NCBI GenBank assembly: GCA_019414445.1
Contig: DXMA01000017.1
Coordinates: forward strand, 1 to 53,486
Reading direction: 5' to 3'
DNA: 53,486 bases
Origin: Collinsella sp.
GTDB taxonomy: Bacteria > Actinomycetota > Coriobacteriia > Coriobacteriales > Coriobacteriaceae
Below the pieces are notes generated by a model, which was not told where the DNA came from, did no database searches, and worked only from the letters and a program-made list of their open reading frames with translations. The translations under genes and the position numbers were made by a program. Shown here piece by piece: positions 34,312-42,910 of the stretch. Position 1 is the first letter of the stretch; every line of letters begins with the position of its first letter.

Positions 34312-36525
34312 CTATTCGCTGTAGCGGGTGGCGATGGCAGCTTGTACCATGCCGGCGCTCATGAGGTACGTTACCAGGAAGTAGCCGCCGTAGGCTGCCA
34401 AGAAAATCGCACAGGTGAGGCCCACGGTACCGCCGATGCTCATGTTGCCAAACGTGCTCACCAGCTCGATGATCACCTTGAGCGCCACAAAGGAGTGCGC
34501 CAGACCCACTGCCAGCGGGAACAGGAAGAACACCGCTTGCTGTGCCATCACCGAATGGCGAATCTGGCGGTCGTCACAGCCGATCTGCGCCAGCACGCGA
34601 TAGCTGCGGCTGCCATCTGCCACGTTGGAGAGCTGCTGGATCGACAGAATTGCCGCGCATGCAACGACCAGTACAAAGCCGATGTAGATAGCCAGATAGC
34701 TAATCATGCCGTTCATCTGCGCTGATTGCGTATATAGCTCGGAGCGTGTCATGAAGACTCCCCACGACCCCGGCTCCTTGCCGTCAACGAGCAGATTGTC
34801 GAGCATGGTGTATTTAATGAGCTCATCGGCCTCGGTAACATCCATCCCCTGCTTGTAATTAACGAGCAGATTACTGGAATACGGCTGCAGGTTAAGCTGG
34901 GACAACAGCTCGTCGGCAACGACGACGGTACCCGGATTACTGCCCATCGCCGAGTTGGCGATGGCCGCCGTATCTTCGTCCGACTTATCGGTTGCGGGCT
35001 TGAGCGTATGCCCGCCCAAGGTAAGGGCATGGCCGCCGGCCATATACTTGGTGTACATGTCGACCAACTCGCCGCCCATATCACACGTGAGCAGATACTG
35101 GTCGCGGCCAATGCTCACCGGCTCCTCGCCCATCATCTGGCGCAGTTTGTTGTACTGGCTCGCCGGCGTCACAAACAGACCCATCGCATCGGCGTTGCTT
35201 CCCTCGAGCGCCTTGGGAAGCTTTTCGCCCATGGCCTTGCACATCTCACCCGCCACCACCGAGGGGCCCGAGCCGCCAAGCGGGTAGCTCAGATACGAAT
35301 CGATCTGCACATGCTCACCGGCAACATCGGCGATATTGACCTTCTTGCCGGTCTCGTCGTTGTTGTCCGCCGACTTGCGCTCGCCATGCCATGCAGCGTA
35401 CAAATCGACCGTTGCATCGGCCAGCACCATGCGATCGGCCTCGGAAGGATTGACATACTCCTTGTAGTAGTCGAGCGTTTCGGGCGTGTAATAGACATAC
35501 GTCTGAGACACGTCAACAGGGTTATAGCGCTCCAGGTTTTCGTTCATCACGTTAGCGATCGACATACCGCACGTCACCGAGGTGATGGCCAAAAACAGAA
35601 TCATCGCGATGACGCCCATCGAAAAGCACACCGTATTGACCTTGGCCGAAAGCTGGCGCACGGTAAACATGTTGAGGCCGCGCCAATACACGCTGCGCAG
35701 GCTCTGCAGCAGCTTGATGAGCATGCCCGAGAGTCCCCAGAACAGGGCAAAAGTACCCACTGTAACCATAGCGGTCGTAATGCCAAACTGGCTCATGGCC
35801 TCTTGCAGCTTGCTGTCCGTCGCGGTTAGCGGGAACCCATCACGTAGCAGACGGTAATAGGCCACGCCCACAAGCACCACGCCCACGGCAAAGATGGCAA
35901 TCGCGATCCAGGGGTTGCGTGTCTTGATGCTCTCGTTGCGACGCTCGGCACCCATGAGCTCAATGAGCTTAGTGCGACGCACGGCGCGAAGGTTCAGCAG
36001 TAGCGTGAGCACAAACATTACGAGCATGCAGGCAAGGGCCAGGTTGAACGCATGCATCGAGAAAAAGAAGTGGAAATCGGCAATCTGCGTCTTAAAGAGC
36101 GAGGCGGTAAAGAACGTCATGAGCTGGGAGAGCCCCACACCCAGCACAATACCAGCGACGAAGGCGCCGACCGAAACGATCACGGTCTCGAACGCCATGA
36201 TCGTGGCGACGCGCCCGCGGCCCATGCCGAGCACCTGGTACAGGCCAAACTCCTTTTTGCGGCGCTTCATGATGAAGTTATTGGCATGCACCATCAAAAA
36301 GGCCATAACGCCGGCCAAAAAGTACGTGAGGTAGCCGAGCATGCCGCCCATGAGCTCGGACAGTCCCTCCTCCTTGATGCCAGCGATGTCGACCTGCATC
36401 GAGATGGTGTTAAAGGCATAGAAGACCGTGACACCCAGGGTGAGCGTCAACAAGTAGACGAGGTAATCGCGCCCGGCGCGGCGGACGTTGCCCCAAGCGA
36501 GTTTACAGAGCATCGGAGCCCTCAC
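34312..36525 (-). CDS. BceB-like FtsX-family ABC transporter permease
   Basis: A 737-residue membrane protein with about ten helices in the 1+3+... layout of bacitracin-type (BceB) permeases. The N-terminal LAWGNVRRAGRDYLVYLLTLTLGVTVFYAFN is typical, and the FtsX core has MKRRKKEFGLYQVLGMGRGRVATIM. A large external domain (about 330-600) lies between helices, as in permeases that sense or remove cell-wall-active peptides. It overlaps the ATPase gene by 23 bases and is translated after it. No BceS/BceR two-component pair is adjacent, although a truncated kinase lies at 4.8 kb. Substrate unknown. Confidence 0.88.
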   Translation of the reverse strand: MRAPMLCKLAWGNVRRAGRDYLVYLLTLTLGVTVFYAFNTISMQVDIAGIKEEGLSELMGGMLGYLTYFLAGVMAFLMVHANNFIMKRRKKEFGLYQVLGMGRGRVATIMAFETVIVSVGAFVAGIVLGVGLSQLMTFFTASLFKTQIADFHFFFSMHAFNLALACMLVMFVLTLLLNLRAVRRTKLIELMGAERRNESIKTRNPWIAIAIFAVGVVLVGVAYYRLLRDGFPLTATDSKLQEAMSQFGITTAMVTVGTFALFWGLSGMLIKLLQSLRSVYWRGLNMFTVRQLSAKVNTVCFSMGVIAMILFLAITSVTCGMSIANVMNENLERYNPVDVSQTYVYYTPETLDYYKEYVNPSEADRMVLADATVDLYAAWHGERKSADNNDETGKKVNIADVAGEHVQIDSYLSYPLGGSGPSVVAGEMCKAMGEKLPKALEGSNADAMGLFVTPASQYNKLRQMMGEEPVSIGRDQYLLTCDMGGELVDMYTKYMAGGHALTLGGHTLKPATDKSDEDTAAIANSAMGSNPGTVVVADELLSQLNLQPYSSNLLVNYKQGMDVTEADELIKYTMLDNLLVDGKEPGSWGVFMTRSELYTQSAQMNGMISYLAIYIGFVLVVACAAILSIQQLSNVADGSRSYRVLAQIGCDDRQIRHSVMAQQAVFFLFPLAVGLAHSFVALKVIIELVSTFGNMSIGGTVGLTCAIFLAAYGGYFLVTYLMSAGMVQAAIATRYSE

Positions 36526-37288
36526 CGCCCATCATGGCAACGACCTCCATAATGCGGTCGAAGAACTCTCGGCGGTCGGTGTCGCCGCGGCGCAGCTCGG
36601 TGAAGATCTTGCCGTCGCGGATAAACAGTACACGGCTCGTGTAGCTGGCGGCAAAGCTGTCGTGCGTGACCATGAGCACCGTGGCGCGCAGGCGGCGGTT
36701 AAGGGCCTCCAGGCTCTCGAGCAGCAGGCGAGCGCTCTTGGAATCGAGGGCGCCGGTGGGTTCGTCGGCCATGATCATAGTGGGGTCGGTGACGAGTGCG
36801 CGAGCCGCGGCAACGCGCTGCTGCTGACCGCCGGACATCTGGTAGGGATACTTATCGAGCACCTGACTAATGGACAGACGCGCGGCCACATCCTGCACGC
36901 GGGTCGAGACCTCTGCCGAGTTTGTGCGGGCGATGGTGAGCGGCAGGGCGATGTTCTCGCGTGCCGTGAGTGTATCGAGCAGGTTGGAGTCCTGGAAGAT
37001 AAAGCCGAGCTCCTCGCGGCGGAACTGCGAAAGCTTAGCCTGCTTCATGCGTGTTACGTCCTGTCCGTTGATGCGGATGGTGCCGCTCGTGGCGCTATCG
37101 ATGGTCGAGACACAGTTGAGCAACGTCGACTTGCCCGAGCCCGAGGCACCCATGATGCCCACGAATTCGCCGCGGTTGACGGTAAAGTTGACGTCGTTGA
37201 GCGCGCGGGTCACGTTGCCCAGCGCTCCATATACCTTTTCGAGATGCGCGACCTCCAGTACCGGGGTCGCCATGTGCGTGGTTTGCAT
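36503..37288 (-). CDS. BceA-like ABC transporter ATP-binding protein
   Basis: ATPase partner of the permease downstream, 261 residues. Walker A GASGSGKSTLLNCVS, Q-loop FIFQDSNLLDTLTARENIALPL, signature MSGGQQQRVAAARALV, Walker B IMADEPTGALDSKS. The VEHLEK..YG-like N terminus and the linker after the switch His (MVTHDSFAASYTSRVLFIRDGKIFTEL) are typical of the BceA group. AAAGGA is placed before the ATG at 37288. Divergent from the NUDIX-Vsr gene. Confidence 0.92.
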   Translation of the reverse strand: MQTTHMATPVLEVAHLEKVYGALGNVTRALNDVNFTVNRGEFVGIMGASGSGKSTLLNCVSTIDSATSGTIRINGQDVTRMKQAKLSQFRREELGFIFQDSNLLDTLTARENIALPLTIARTNSAEVSTRVQDVAARLSISQVLDKYPYQMSGGQQQRVAAARALVTDPTMIMADEPTGALDSKSARLLLESLEALNRRLRATVLMVTHDSFAASYTSRVLFIRDGKIFTELRRGDTDRREFFDRIMEVVAMMGGEGSDAL

Positions 37289-37436
37289 ACCGAGTCCTTT
37301 CTTGCGATTAGTCTACGGCATCTATAGTCGCAAGAAGCCGAGTCGGCTACCATCGATATGGCTTACGCTTGCCTTACCGTTGTGTAAGGTACGGGTAGCT
37401 ACCCTGTCACGTGTTGATGTTGAGAGAGGACTCCTG

Positions 37437-38411
37437 TTGAAGACTGTTCATGTTGCCGCTGGGATCATTCGCAAGGAAGGATCTGACGAGCTGCTTGCCG
37501 TGCAGCGCGGCTACGGCGACATGCAGGGACTTTGGGAGTTCCCCGGTGGCAAGCTCATGCGCGGCGAGACGCCCGAGGACGCCGTACGCCGCGAGCTCAT
37601 GGAAGAGCTGCAGGTAAAAGTCACAAACCTGCGCGATTTTTACACCGTTGAGTACGACTACCCCGATTTTCATCTCTCCATGGAGTGCTACTACTGCTCG
37701 CTGGCCGATGAATCCGATGAGCCCCAGAAGCGCGACCGCCAGCTCGATATCCGCTGGATTCCACGCACCTCACTTGCCACGGTGGAATGGATGCCCGCTG
37801 ACAAGGGGCTCATTGATGCCCTGATTGAGCTGAAGGAAGATCGGCTTGAGACAAGCTCTGCCGATGACGCCGCGCCCAACACAGCCGACAAACCCAAGCG
37901 TGCACCTAAGCGCCGCAGCAAAAAGCGTCCGAAGCCCGGCCTGCTGGACGGCATCGATACCTCGGACCTCTCCGCTGACGAGCGCGAACTGGTCCGCCGC
38001 CGCGCCGCCATCAAAAAGTCCATGAAGGGTAACAAACGCGCCAACACCAAGCCCGAGCTGCTCGTTCGCCAGCGCCTGCGCGCCGCGGGCCTTACGGGTT
38101 ATCGCTTGGAATGGAAGGTACCCGGCAAACCCGATATCGCCTTTCCCGGGCGCAAGATCGCCATCTTCGTCAACGGCTGCTTTTGGCACCGCTGCCCCAA
38201 GTGCAACCCAAGCCAGCCCAAGCGCAACGTTGAGTTTTGGGAGGCAAAGTTCCGTCGCAACGTCGAGCGCGACCGTGCTGCTGTGGCAGCGCTCACTCAA
38301 ATGGGCTGGACGCCCATAACCATCTGGGAATGCGAACTCAAAAAAGACCGCATCGACGCCACGATGGAAAAGGTCATCGAGCAGGTGCGCGCCACAGAGC
38401 CGCAGCGCTAA
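37437..38411 (+). CDS. NUDIX hydrolase fused to Vsr mismatch endonuclease
   Basis: One 324-residue polypeptide with two DNA-hygiene domains. Residues 1-135 form a MutT/NudG-like NUDIX hydrolase; the box runs GGKLMRGETPEDAVRRELM then EEL (G38, E44, R52, E53, E56, E57). A basic linker (about 150-167, rich in K, R and P) leads to a Vsr-type very-short-patch endonuclease (about 180-320): KGNKRANTKPELL, PGKPDIAFP (metal Asp233), NGCFWHRCPKC (zinc ligands, His251), EFWEAKFRRNVERDR and TIWEC (Cys299). Vsr nicks at T in T:G mismatches left by deaminated 5-methylcytosine. The TTG start with AGAGAGG upstream is preferred because the frame otherwise runs back into the opposing ABC gene. No cytosine methyltransferase is nearby. 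Confidence 0.85.
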   Translation: MKTVHVAAGIIRKEGSDELLAVQRGYGDMQGLWEFPGGKLMRGETPEDAVRRELMEELQVKVTNLRDFYTVEYDYPDFHLSMECYYCSLADESDEPQKRDRQLDIRWIPRTSLATVEWMPADKGLIDALIELKEDRLETSSADDAAPNTADKPKRAPKRRSKKRPKPGLLDGIDTSDLSADERELVRRRAAIKKSMKGNKRANTKPELLVRQRLRAAGLTGYRLEWKVPGKPDIAFPGRKIAIFVNGCFWHRCPKCNPSQPKRNVEFWEAKFRRNVERDRAAVAALTQMGWTPITIWECELKKDRIDATMEKVIEQVRATEPQR

Positions 38412-38664
38412 CAGCGAGCATTCACACGCTCCGCACGTCCGCGCCACATCCACGTCACAAACCTTAGAAAGCCCTTAAGCTCAAAACCTTTCAAGAGTGT
38501 TACTCGATACCTCTGACCTGCAGTTTCATCGTAACACCAAACCAGGTTAAGCCTTTCTTTAGCGCTTCTTTGCGGCAGCCGCGGCATAATACTGCCAGCG
38601 CACGGGACCTAGCAGCAAACCCCGAGCGCAACCTTTTGGTGGACATCGAGGAGGCCGCATAAGC

Positions 38665-38874
38665 ATGCATTCTTCCAATGACGCAACACAGCAGCCATCC
38701 CTAACACATGCAGACCTTTTCTCCTTCCCCCCGACACAGAGAAACGGTCTCCTCGACTCCCCCACCACAAAAACCAAGCGCTCAGCCGATCAGAGCCTCA
38801 ACTTACGAGCTTCCTTCGAAAAGCTCCAAGCATCCCTAGACAAGGCGTTCCCCGAACAGGCAAGAGCAATCTAA
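38665..38874 (+). CDS. Possible small protein, unknown
   Basis: A 69-residue ORF preceded by GAGGAGG (about ten bases from the ATG) and ending just before the AraC gene. The first two thirds are polar with S, T, P and Q; the last third (LNLRASFEKLQASLDKAF) could be an amphipathic helix. I recognise no family. The ribosome site and position favour a gene; the composition is not decisive. The 250 bases between 38412 and 38664 hold nothing else I can support. Confidence 0.4.
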   Translation: MHSSNDATQQPSLTHADLFSFPPTQRNGLLDSPTTKTKRSADQSLNLRASFEKLQASLDKAFPEQARAI

Positions 38875-38899
38875 GCCCATCGCGCTTTATACTGATGCC

Positions 38900-39838
38900 A
38901 TGCGAAACATGGATCACATAGAATTGCACCGCGGAGGACGCGAGGAAGCGTTTCTCGAGACCGCCGAAGACTGGCCCTATATTGCCGAACGCGCAGAATT
39001 CGCTCGCTATCCGGGCAATTCCGTCCCCTGGCACTGGCATTCCGAAGTTGAGCTTTTCTACATGGAGCAGGGAGCGATTGACTACCGAACGCACGCGGCT
39101 CATGAGCACGTACGCTTTGAGGAAGGGTCCGCCGGCTTTATCAACGGCGGCGTTTTGCACAGCACGCTGCAATCACCCAATTCGGCGCCAGCCATTCAAA
39201 TGCTGCATATCTTTCAGCCGTCGATGCTCGGCGATCCCGCGGGACGTCTCCAAAAGCGCTACATCAACCCATTGCTTCAATGTCGAGGCGTCGATGTGCT
39301 CAAATGGTCGCCCACCAATCCCGACGATATGCCCTTTATCGATTTGCTGAAGAGCTCCTTTAGCCACGACCTTCAACGGCCGCAGAACGAGATGGCGCTT
39401 CGAAATAGTTTGTCAGAGCTCTGGATTCAGATTAACGCCAAGACCGAACCGCTCTTTTCTTCCGACGGCGCCTCTTGGATGACCAGCCGCGACGTACAGT
39501 TCAAGGCAATCCTGGACTTTATCCGCGCAAACTATGCAGCCGCTATAGATGTGCCCCAGATGGCATCTGCAGCCGGCGTAAGCGAAAGAGAGTGTTACCG
39601 CATTATCAAAACTTGTGCAGGAACGACCCCGGCGGCATATCTACGCGCATACCGCATAAACCGTGTTTGCGAACTTTTGGCACACACCACGCGAACGGTA
39701 CAGACAGTCGCGCGCCAATGCGGATTTATAACAGCAAGCCATCTTGGCCAGGTATTTAAAGAACAAATGGGGTGCACTCCTTCGAGCTATCGAGCAGCGA
39801 GGCAGAATCTCGATAGCACCAGGCAGAAATCCCGCTAA
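38900..39838 (+). CDS. AraC family transcriptional regulator with cupin sensor domain
   Basis: A 312-residue regulator. The N-terminal cupin (about 30-110) has FARYPGNSVPWHWHSEVELFYMEQG and GSAGFINGGVLHST, as in sugar-sensing AraC/RhaR-type proteins. The C-terminal DNA-binding domain has two helix-turn-helix units: AAIDVPQMASAAGVSERECYRIIK and RTVQTVARQCGFITASHLGQVFKEQMGCTPSSYR. The start has no clear Shine-Dalgarno; TATACT lies seven bases before the ATG, so a leaderless mRNA is possible. Its target is unknown; the HAD phosphatase 57 bases downstream may be cotranscribed. Confidence 0.88.
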   Translation: MRNMDHIELHRGGREEAFLETAEDWPYIAERAEFARYPGNSVPWHWHSEVELFYMEQGAIDYRTHAAHEHVRFEEGSAGFINGGVLHSTLQSPNSAPAIQMLHIFQPSMLGDPAGRLQKRYINPLLQCRGVDVLKWSPTNPDDMPFIDLLKSSFSHDLQRPQNEMALRNSLSELWIQINAKTEPLFSSDGASWMTSRDVQFKAILDFIRANYAAAIDVPQMASAAGVSERECYRIIKTCAGTTPAAYLRAYRINRVCELLAHTTRTVQTVARQCGFITASHLGQVFKEQMGCTPSSYRAARQNLDSTRQKSR

Positions 39839-39894
39839 CCCTTCTTCTGTCACTGCATCAAACTTGCAGGCAAACAACAGAGAGGAGCAATCAT

Positions 39895-40518
39895 ATGAAG
39901 CACTTTGACCATATCGTATTTGACGTTGATGGGACATTGGCAGATACAGAAGAAAGCGTTCTGTCATCGCTTGTCCAGATTGTCCAAGAAGAGACCAGCA
40001 AAACGCTCCCCCGACACGAGCTTGAATTTGCCCTCGGCATACCCGGCAAGGATGCCCTTGAGAAACTTGGAATCTACTCGCAGGCAACGTTGGATCGCTG
40101 GTGCCAAGTTGCCGCCAGCTTTAAAAGCACCATCAGCGTGTTTCCAGGTTTGCTTGAAGTCATCGCAACACTCGCCGATAGCGGCTGCAAACTTGGCATC
40201 GTCTCCTCACGTGCGCGCGACGAATACGCAAAAGAAATTGCACCCCTTGGTTTCGATAAGTATTTTGAGCACATCATCCTTGTCGAAGACACAACCGAAC
40301 ATAAACCCGCACCCGCACCCATGCTCGAATATCTCCGACGTGCGGGCGCGAATCCTGGCAACGTCGTCTACGTTGGCGACACCGTCTACGACGAACAATG
40401 CGCAACTTCAGCAGGGGTCAGTTTTGCCCGAGCAGCATGGGGATCACACCAAGATATCCCAAACGCCACCTACAACCTCAAAACCCCCAACGACCTACTA
40501 ACCCTAACAACCAAATAA
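39895..40518 (+). CDS. HAD family hydrolase (phosphoglycolate phosphatase-like)
   Basis: A 207-residue haloacid dehalogenase-type phosphatase. Motif I is IVFDVDGTLADTEESVL (nucleophile and acid Asp), motif II IVSSRARDE, motif III Lys in EHKPAPAPMLEYL, and motif IV GNVVYVGDTVYDEQCA. A four-helix cap between motifs I and II suits small phospho-sugar substrates such as phosphoglycolate or pyrophosphate; the exact one cannot be told. GAGAGGAG precedes the ATG. It follows the AraC gene on the same strand. Confidence 0.9.
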   Translation: MKHFDHIVFDVDGTLADTEESVLSSLVQIVQEETSKTLPRHELEFALGIPGKDALEKLGIYSQATLDRWCQVAASFKSTISVFPGLLEVIATLADSGCKLGIVSSRARDEYAKEIAPLGFDKYFEHIILVEDTTEHKPAPAPMLEYLRRAGANPGNVVYVGDTVYDEQCATSAGVSFARAAWGSHQDIPNATYNLKTPNDLLTLTTK

Positions 40519-40544
40519 CCCACGCGTCCCACCCTTTCAGCCCC

Positions 40545-40640
40545 AACACCACAAGGGCGATTGAGCAGAACGGCTTGGGCGGGTCCCCGTACTTAGTTTC
40601 CAAAATCATTCCGCAGCGCGAAGGCTTCTTATTTTTTTCA
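40545..40640. repeat. Decayed half copy of a family-I element
   Basis: TTGGGCGGGTCCCCG, an outer-arm-like stretch ending CCAAAATC, then ATTCCGCAG and GAAGGCTTCTT, after which the match ends. The lead-in CACAAGGGCGA recurs at about 40650, so the area looks like a partial tandem duplication next to element E. Confidence 0.5.
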
Positions 40641-40682
40641 GACCTAACGCCACAAGGGCGACGACCTCGAGTAGGTCAACTT

Positions 40683-40807
40683 GGGAGGGATGAGGGCTTA
40701 GTTCCCCAATCTTTCCGCAGGGGGCAAAAAGCCTCGCCGCACGAAGTGCGCAGCGAGGCTTTTTGCATGCCCGAGGACGATTGGTGAACTAAGCCCTCAT
40801 CCCTCCC
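40683..40807 (-). repeat. Family-I nested hairpin element E (3' of the aldolase)
   Basis: 29-base outer arms (40683-40711 and 40779-40807, a few mismatches), linkers TTTCCGCAG and CGAGGAC, inner stem GCAAAAAGCCTCGC / GCGAGGCTTTTTGC and cap GCACGAAGTGC, the same cap as element D. It lies 33 bases from the aldolase stop. Confidence 0.85.
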
Positions 40808-40840
40808 CGGGATCTATTTTGAGTCGGAGTACCCTTGCTG

Positions 40841-41698
40841 TTACTCTGCTTTGCCCACAGAGTTGAGGTTGGTCATGCGGATCTTAACCAGCTCGGTGAT
40901 CTCGCGCATGCCCTCCTTGGCCGGCTTCTTGGGATCGAAGCAGGCAGGGTTCTCGGCCATGTAGGCCATGAAGCCCTTGGTATAGGCCTGACGCAGCTCG
41001 GTGGCGTAGTTAACCTTGCAGATGCCGTTCTTCACAGCCTCGGCAACCTGCTCATCGGGCACACCGGAGGTGCCGTGCAGAACCAGCGGCACGTCGACGG
41101 CGTCGCGGATGGCCTTGACCACGGACTGCTCGATGTGCGGATCGCTCGTGTACACACCGTGGCTGGTGCCAACGCCAATTGCGAGGGAGGTGCAGCCGGT
41201 ACGCTCGACGAACTCCTTGGCCTCGGCCGGATCGGTGTAGGGGCTCTCGCCCTCAACCGCGGGACCGTCGTCCTCCTTGCCGCCAACCTTGCCGAGCTCT
41301 GCCTCGACGGGCACGCCCATGGCGCGGCCAGCATCGGCGACGGACTTGGTCAGGGCGATGTTGTCCTCGAAGGACTCGTGCGAACCGTCGATCATAACGG
41401 AGGTGTAGCCGGTGCGGAAAGCCTGCATGCAGCGGTCATAGCCATCGCCGTGATCGAGGTGCAGAGCGACGGGCACGGAAGCGCGCTCGGCGGCAGCCTT
41501 GACCATGCCGTAGAAGTAGTCCAGACCAGCGGTCTTGATGGTGCCCGGGGTGGTCTGCATGATGACGGGGGACTTGGTCTCCTCGGCAGCGGCCAGAACG
41601 GCCATAACAAACTCGAGGTTCTCGACGTTGAACGCGCCGACGGCGTAGTGGCCGGCCTGAGCGTCCTTGAGCATCTTTTCGGTGGTAACAAGTGCCAT
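40841..41698 (-). CDS. fba: Class II fructose- (or tagatose-) bisphosphate aldolase
   Basis: Zinc aldolase that cleaves fructose-1,6-bisphosphate (or tagatose-1,6-bisphosphate) to two triose phosphates. About 285 residues, the length of FbaA of Gram-positive bacteria and of GatY/KbaY. Motifs: AFNVENLEFVMAVLAAAEE, VALHLDHGDGYD (zinc His), YTSVMIDGSHESFEDN, EAELGKVGGKEDD, GVGTSHGVY and LVLHGTSGV. The ATG at 41698 follows GAGGAG. A DeoR regulator is divergent from it. Sequence motifs do not separate the two substrates; with a lacABC set in the window but no LacD, a tagatose role is worth testing. Confidence 0.9.
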   Translation of the reverse strand: MALVTTEKMLKDAQAGHYAVGAFNVENLEFVMAVLAAAEETKSPVIMQTTPGTIKTAGLDYFYGMVKAAAERASVPVALHLDHGDGYDRCMQAFRTGYTSVMIDGSHESFEDNIALTKSVADAGRAMGVPVEAELGKVGGKEDDGPAVEGESPYTDPAEAKEFVERTGCTSLAIGVGTSHGVYTSDPHIEQSVVKAIRDAVDVPLVLHGTSGVPDEQVAEAVKNGICKVNYATELRQAYTKGFMAYMAENPACFDPKKPAKEGMREITELVKIRMTNLNSVGKAE

Positions 41699-42032
41699 GA
41701 GCGTTTGCTCCTCTCCCTCGCCCGCATCTGGACATCGGGCGTAGTTGTTCACAAGGCGTTTTACCTTGCGTTTTGCTGCGCTCATTGTATGAAATTCAGC
41801 GGCTTTACACGCTCGAGATATTGAGCCCATGCAGGTCAATACAGTCGTTTTTGAAAAGTAAACGGAAGGAATTTGAGCCGAGTGGACATGTTCGATATTG
41901 AATTTTGGGCGTTCAGCGTCTTTTTTTTATAGAAAAGATAAGTAATCGAAAGGTGTTTTCTTACTCAAAAAGAAAATGAACGAAAATAGACTCAACACAA
42001 TTCCTACAAATTTAGCCGAGAATGGAGCAAAC
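41699..42032. other. 334-base divergent promoter region between aldolase and DeoR genes
   Basis: Contains a weak rightward promoter (TTGGGC, 17 bases, TATAGA, near 41905-41935). Several CGAAA direct repeats at about 41945-41995 are of the type used by DeoR regulators. No ORF. Confidence 0.4.
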
Positions 42033-42836
42033 ATGGCCCACGCAACAACCCGAGCTTTCGCCGATGAGCGTCGTTCCGCCATCATGGAAATGCTCGAACA
42101 TAACGCCTCGGTGCAAGTGGCAGAAATCGCCCAGACCTTTGGCGTGTCCTCCGTTACCGCCCGCGCCGACCTGGACGCGCTCGCCGAGTCCGGCAAGTTG
42201 CGCCGCACGCATGGTGGCGCCGTGTCTCTCCAGAAGCGACTGACCGTATCCACCCAGGATCGCCGCATCAATGTCAACGTCGCTGCCAAGCAGGCCATCG
42301 CGCAAAGCGCCATCGAGCTCGTCAATGACGGCGACACGCTGCTCGTCGACTCGGGCACCACGGCGCTCGAGTTCGTCCGGCTCCTCGACCAGCGCGACGG
42401 CATCACCGTCATCACGGCAGACATTACCATTGCCGATTACATCGACGAGAGCATGCCCTCGGTCGATGTCGTCATGCTGGGCGGGGCGCTGCGCAAAGGC
42501 CATCGTTATTTGTACGGACCGCTCACTATGCAGGCGCTTCAAATGGTCCATGCCGATCTGGCCGTCATGTGCCCCGGCGCCTTTGTCTCCAGCTGCGGCT
42601 TTACGACCGACTTTCCCCAGATGGCCGAGACCAAAACGGCTATGATCGCCGCGGCCCATCAAAGCGTCGCCCTCATGGACGCCAGTAAGGTCAACGGACG
42701 TGGCATGTACCGTTTTGCCGAGCTGACCGATGTCGACGCCATCGTGATGGACCGTGACCCCGATCATGCCGTCGCCACCTCAATCGCCAAGGCCACCGAC
42801 AGCGCACGTCCAGCCCTCATCATCGCCGGCGCTTAA
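42033..42836 (+). CDS. DeoR family transcriptional regulator
   Basis: About 267 residues. N-terminal DeoR helix-turn-helix RRSAIMEMLEHNASVQVAEIAQTFGVSSVTARADLDALAESGKLRRTHGGAV, then the sugar-phosphate-sensing domain with LVDSGTTALEFVRLL (phosphate loop), MLGGALRKGHRYLYGP and VALMDASKVNGRGMYRFAEL. GGAG precedes the ATG at 42033; an in-frame ATG at 41976 has none. It is divergent from the aldolase and may control it; the lac operon at 49-52 kb is another candidate target (inference). Confidence 0.9.
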   Translation: MAHATTRAFADERRSAIMEMLEHNASVQVAEIAQTFGVSSVTARADLDALAESGKLRRTHGGAVSLQKRLTVSTQDRRINVNVAAKQAIAQSAIELVNDGDTLLVDSGTTALEFVRLLDQRDGITVITADITIADYIDESMPSVDVVMLGGALRKGHRYLYGPLTMQALQMVHADLAVMCPGAFVSSCGFTTDFPQMAETKTAMIAAAHQSVALMDASKVNGRGMYRFAELTDVDAIVMDRDPDHAVATSIAKATDSARPALIIAGA

Positions 42837-42841
42837 ACAAA

Positions 42842-42878
42842 AACCACCACAAAGGTGCCTGCCCCCTTTGTGGTGGTT
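42842..42878. terminator. Bidirectional terminator between DeoR and flavoprotein genes
   Basis: AACCACCACAAAGG / CCTTTGTGGTGGTT stem between converging genes. Confidence 0.7.
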
Positions 42879-42910
42879 GTGATAGTTGAGCGCCAAAAGT
42901 GAACGTGTCG

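Noticed and set aside
36870..37436. N-terminal extension of the NUDIX-Vsr frame
   Set aside because: It would overlap the opposing ABC ATPase gene and carries no domain; TTG at 37437 has a good ribosome site and begins at the NUDIX fold.
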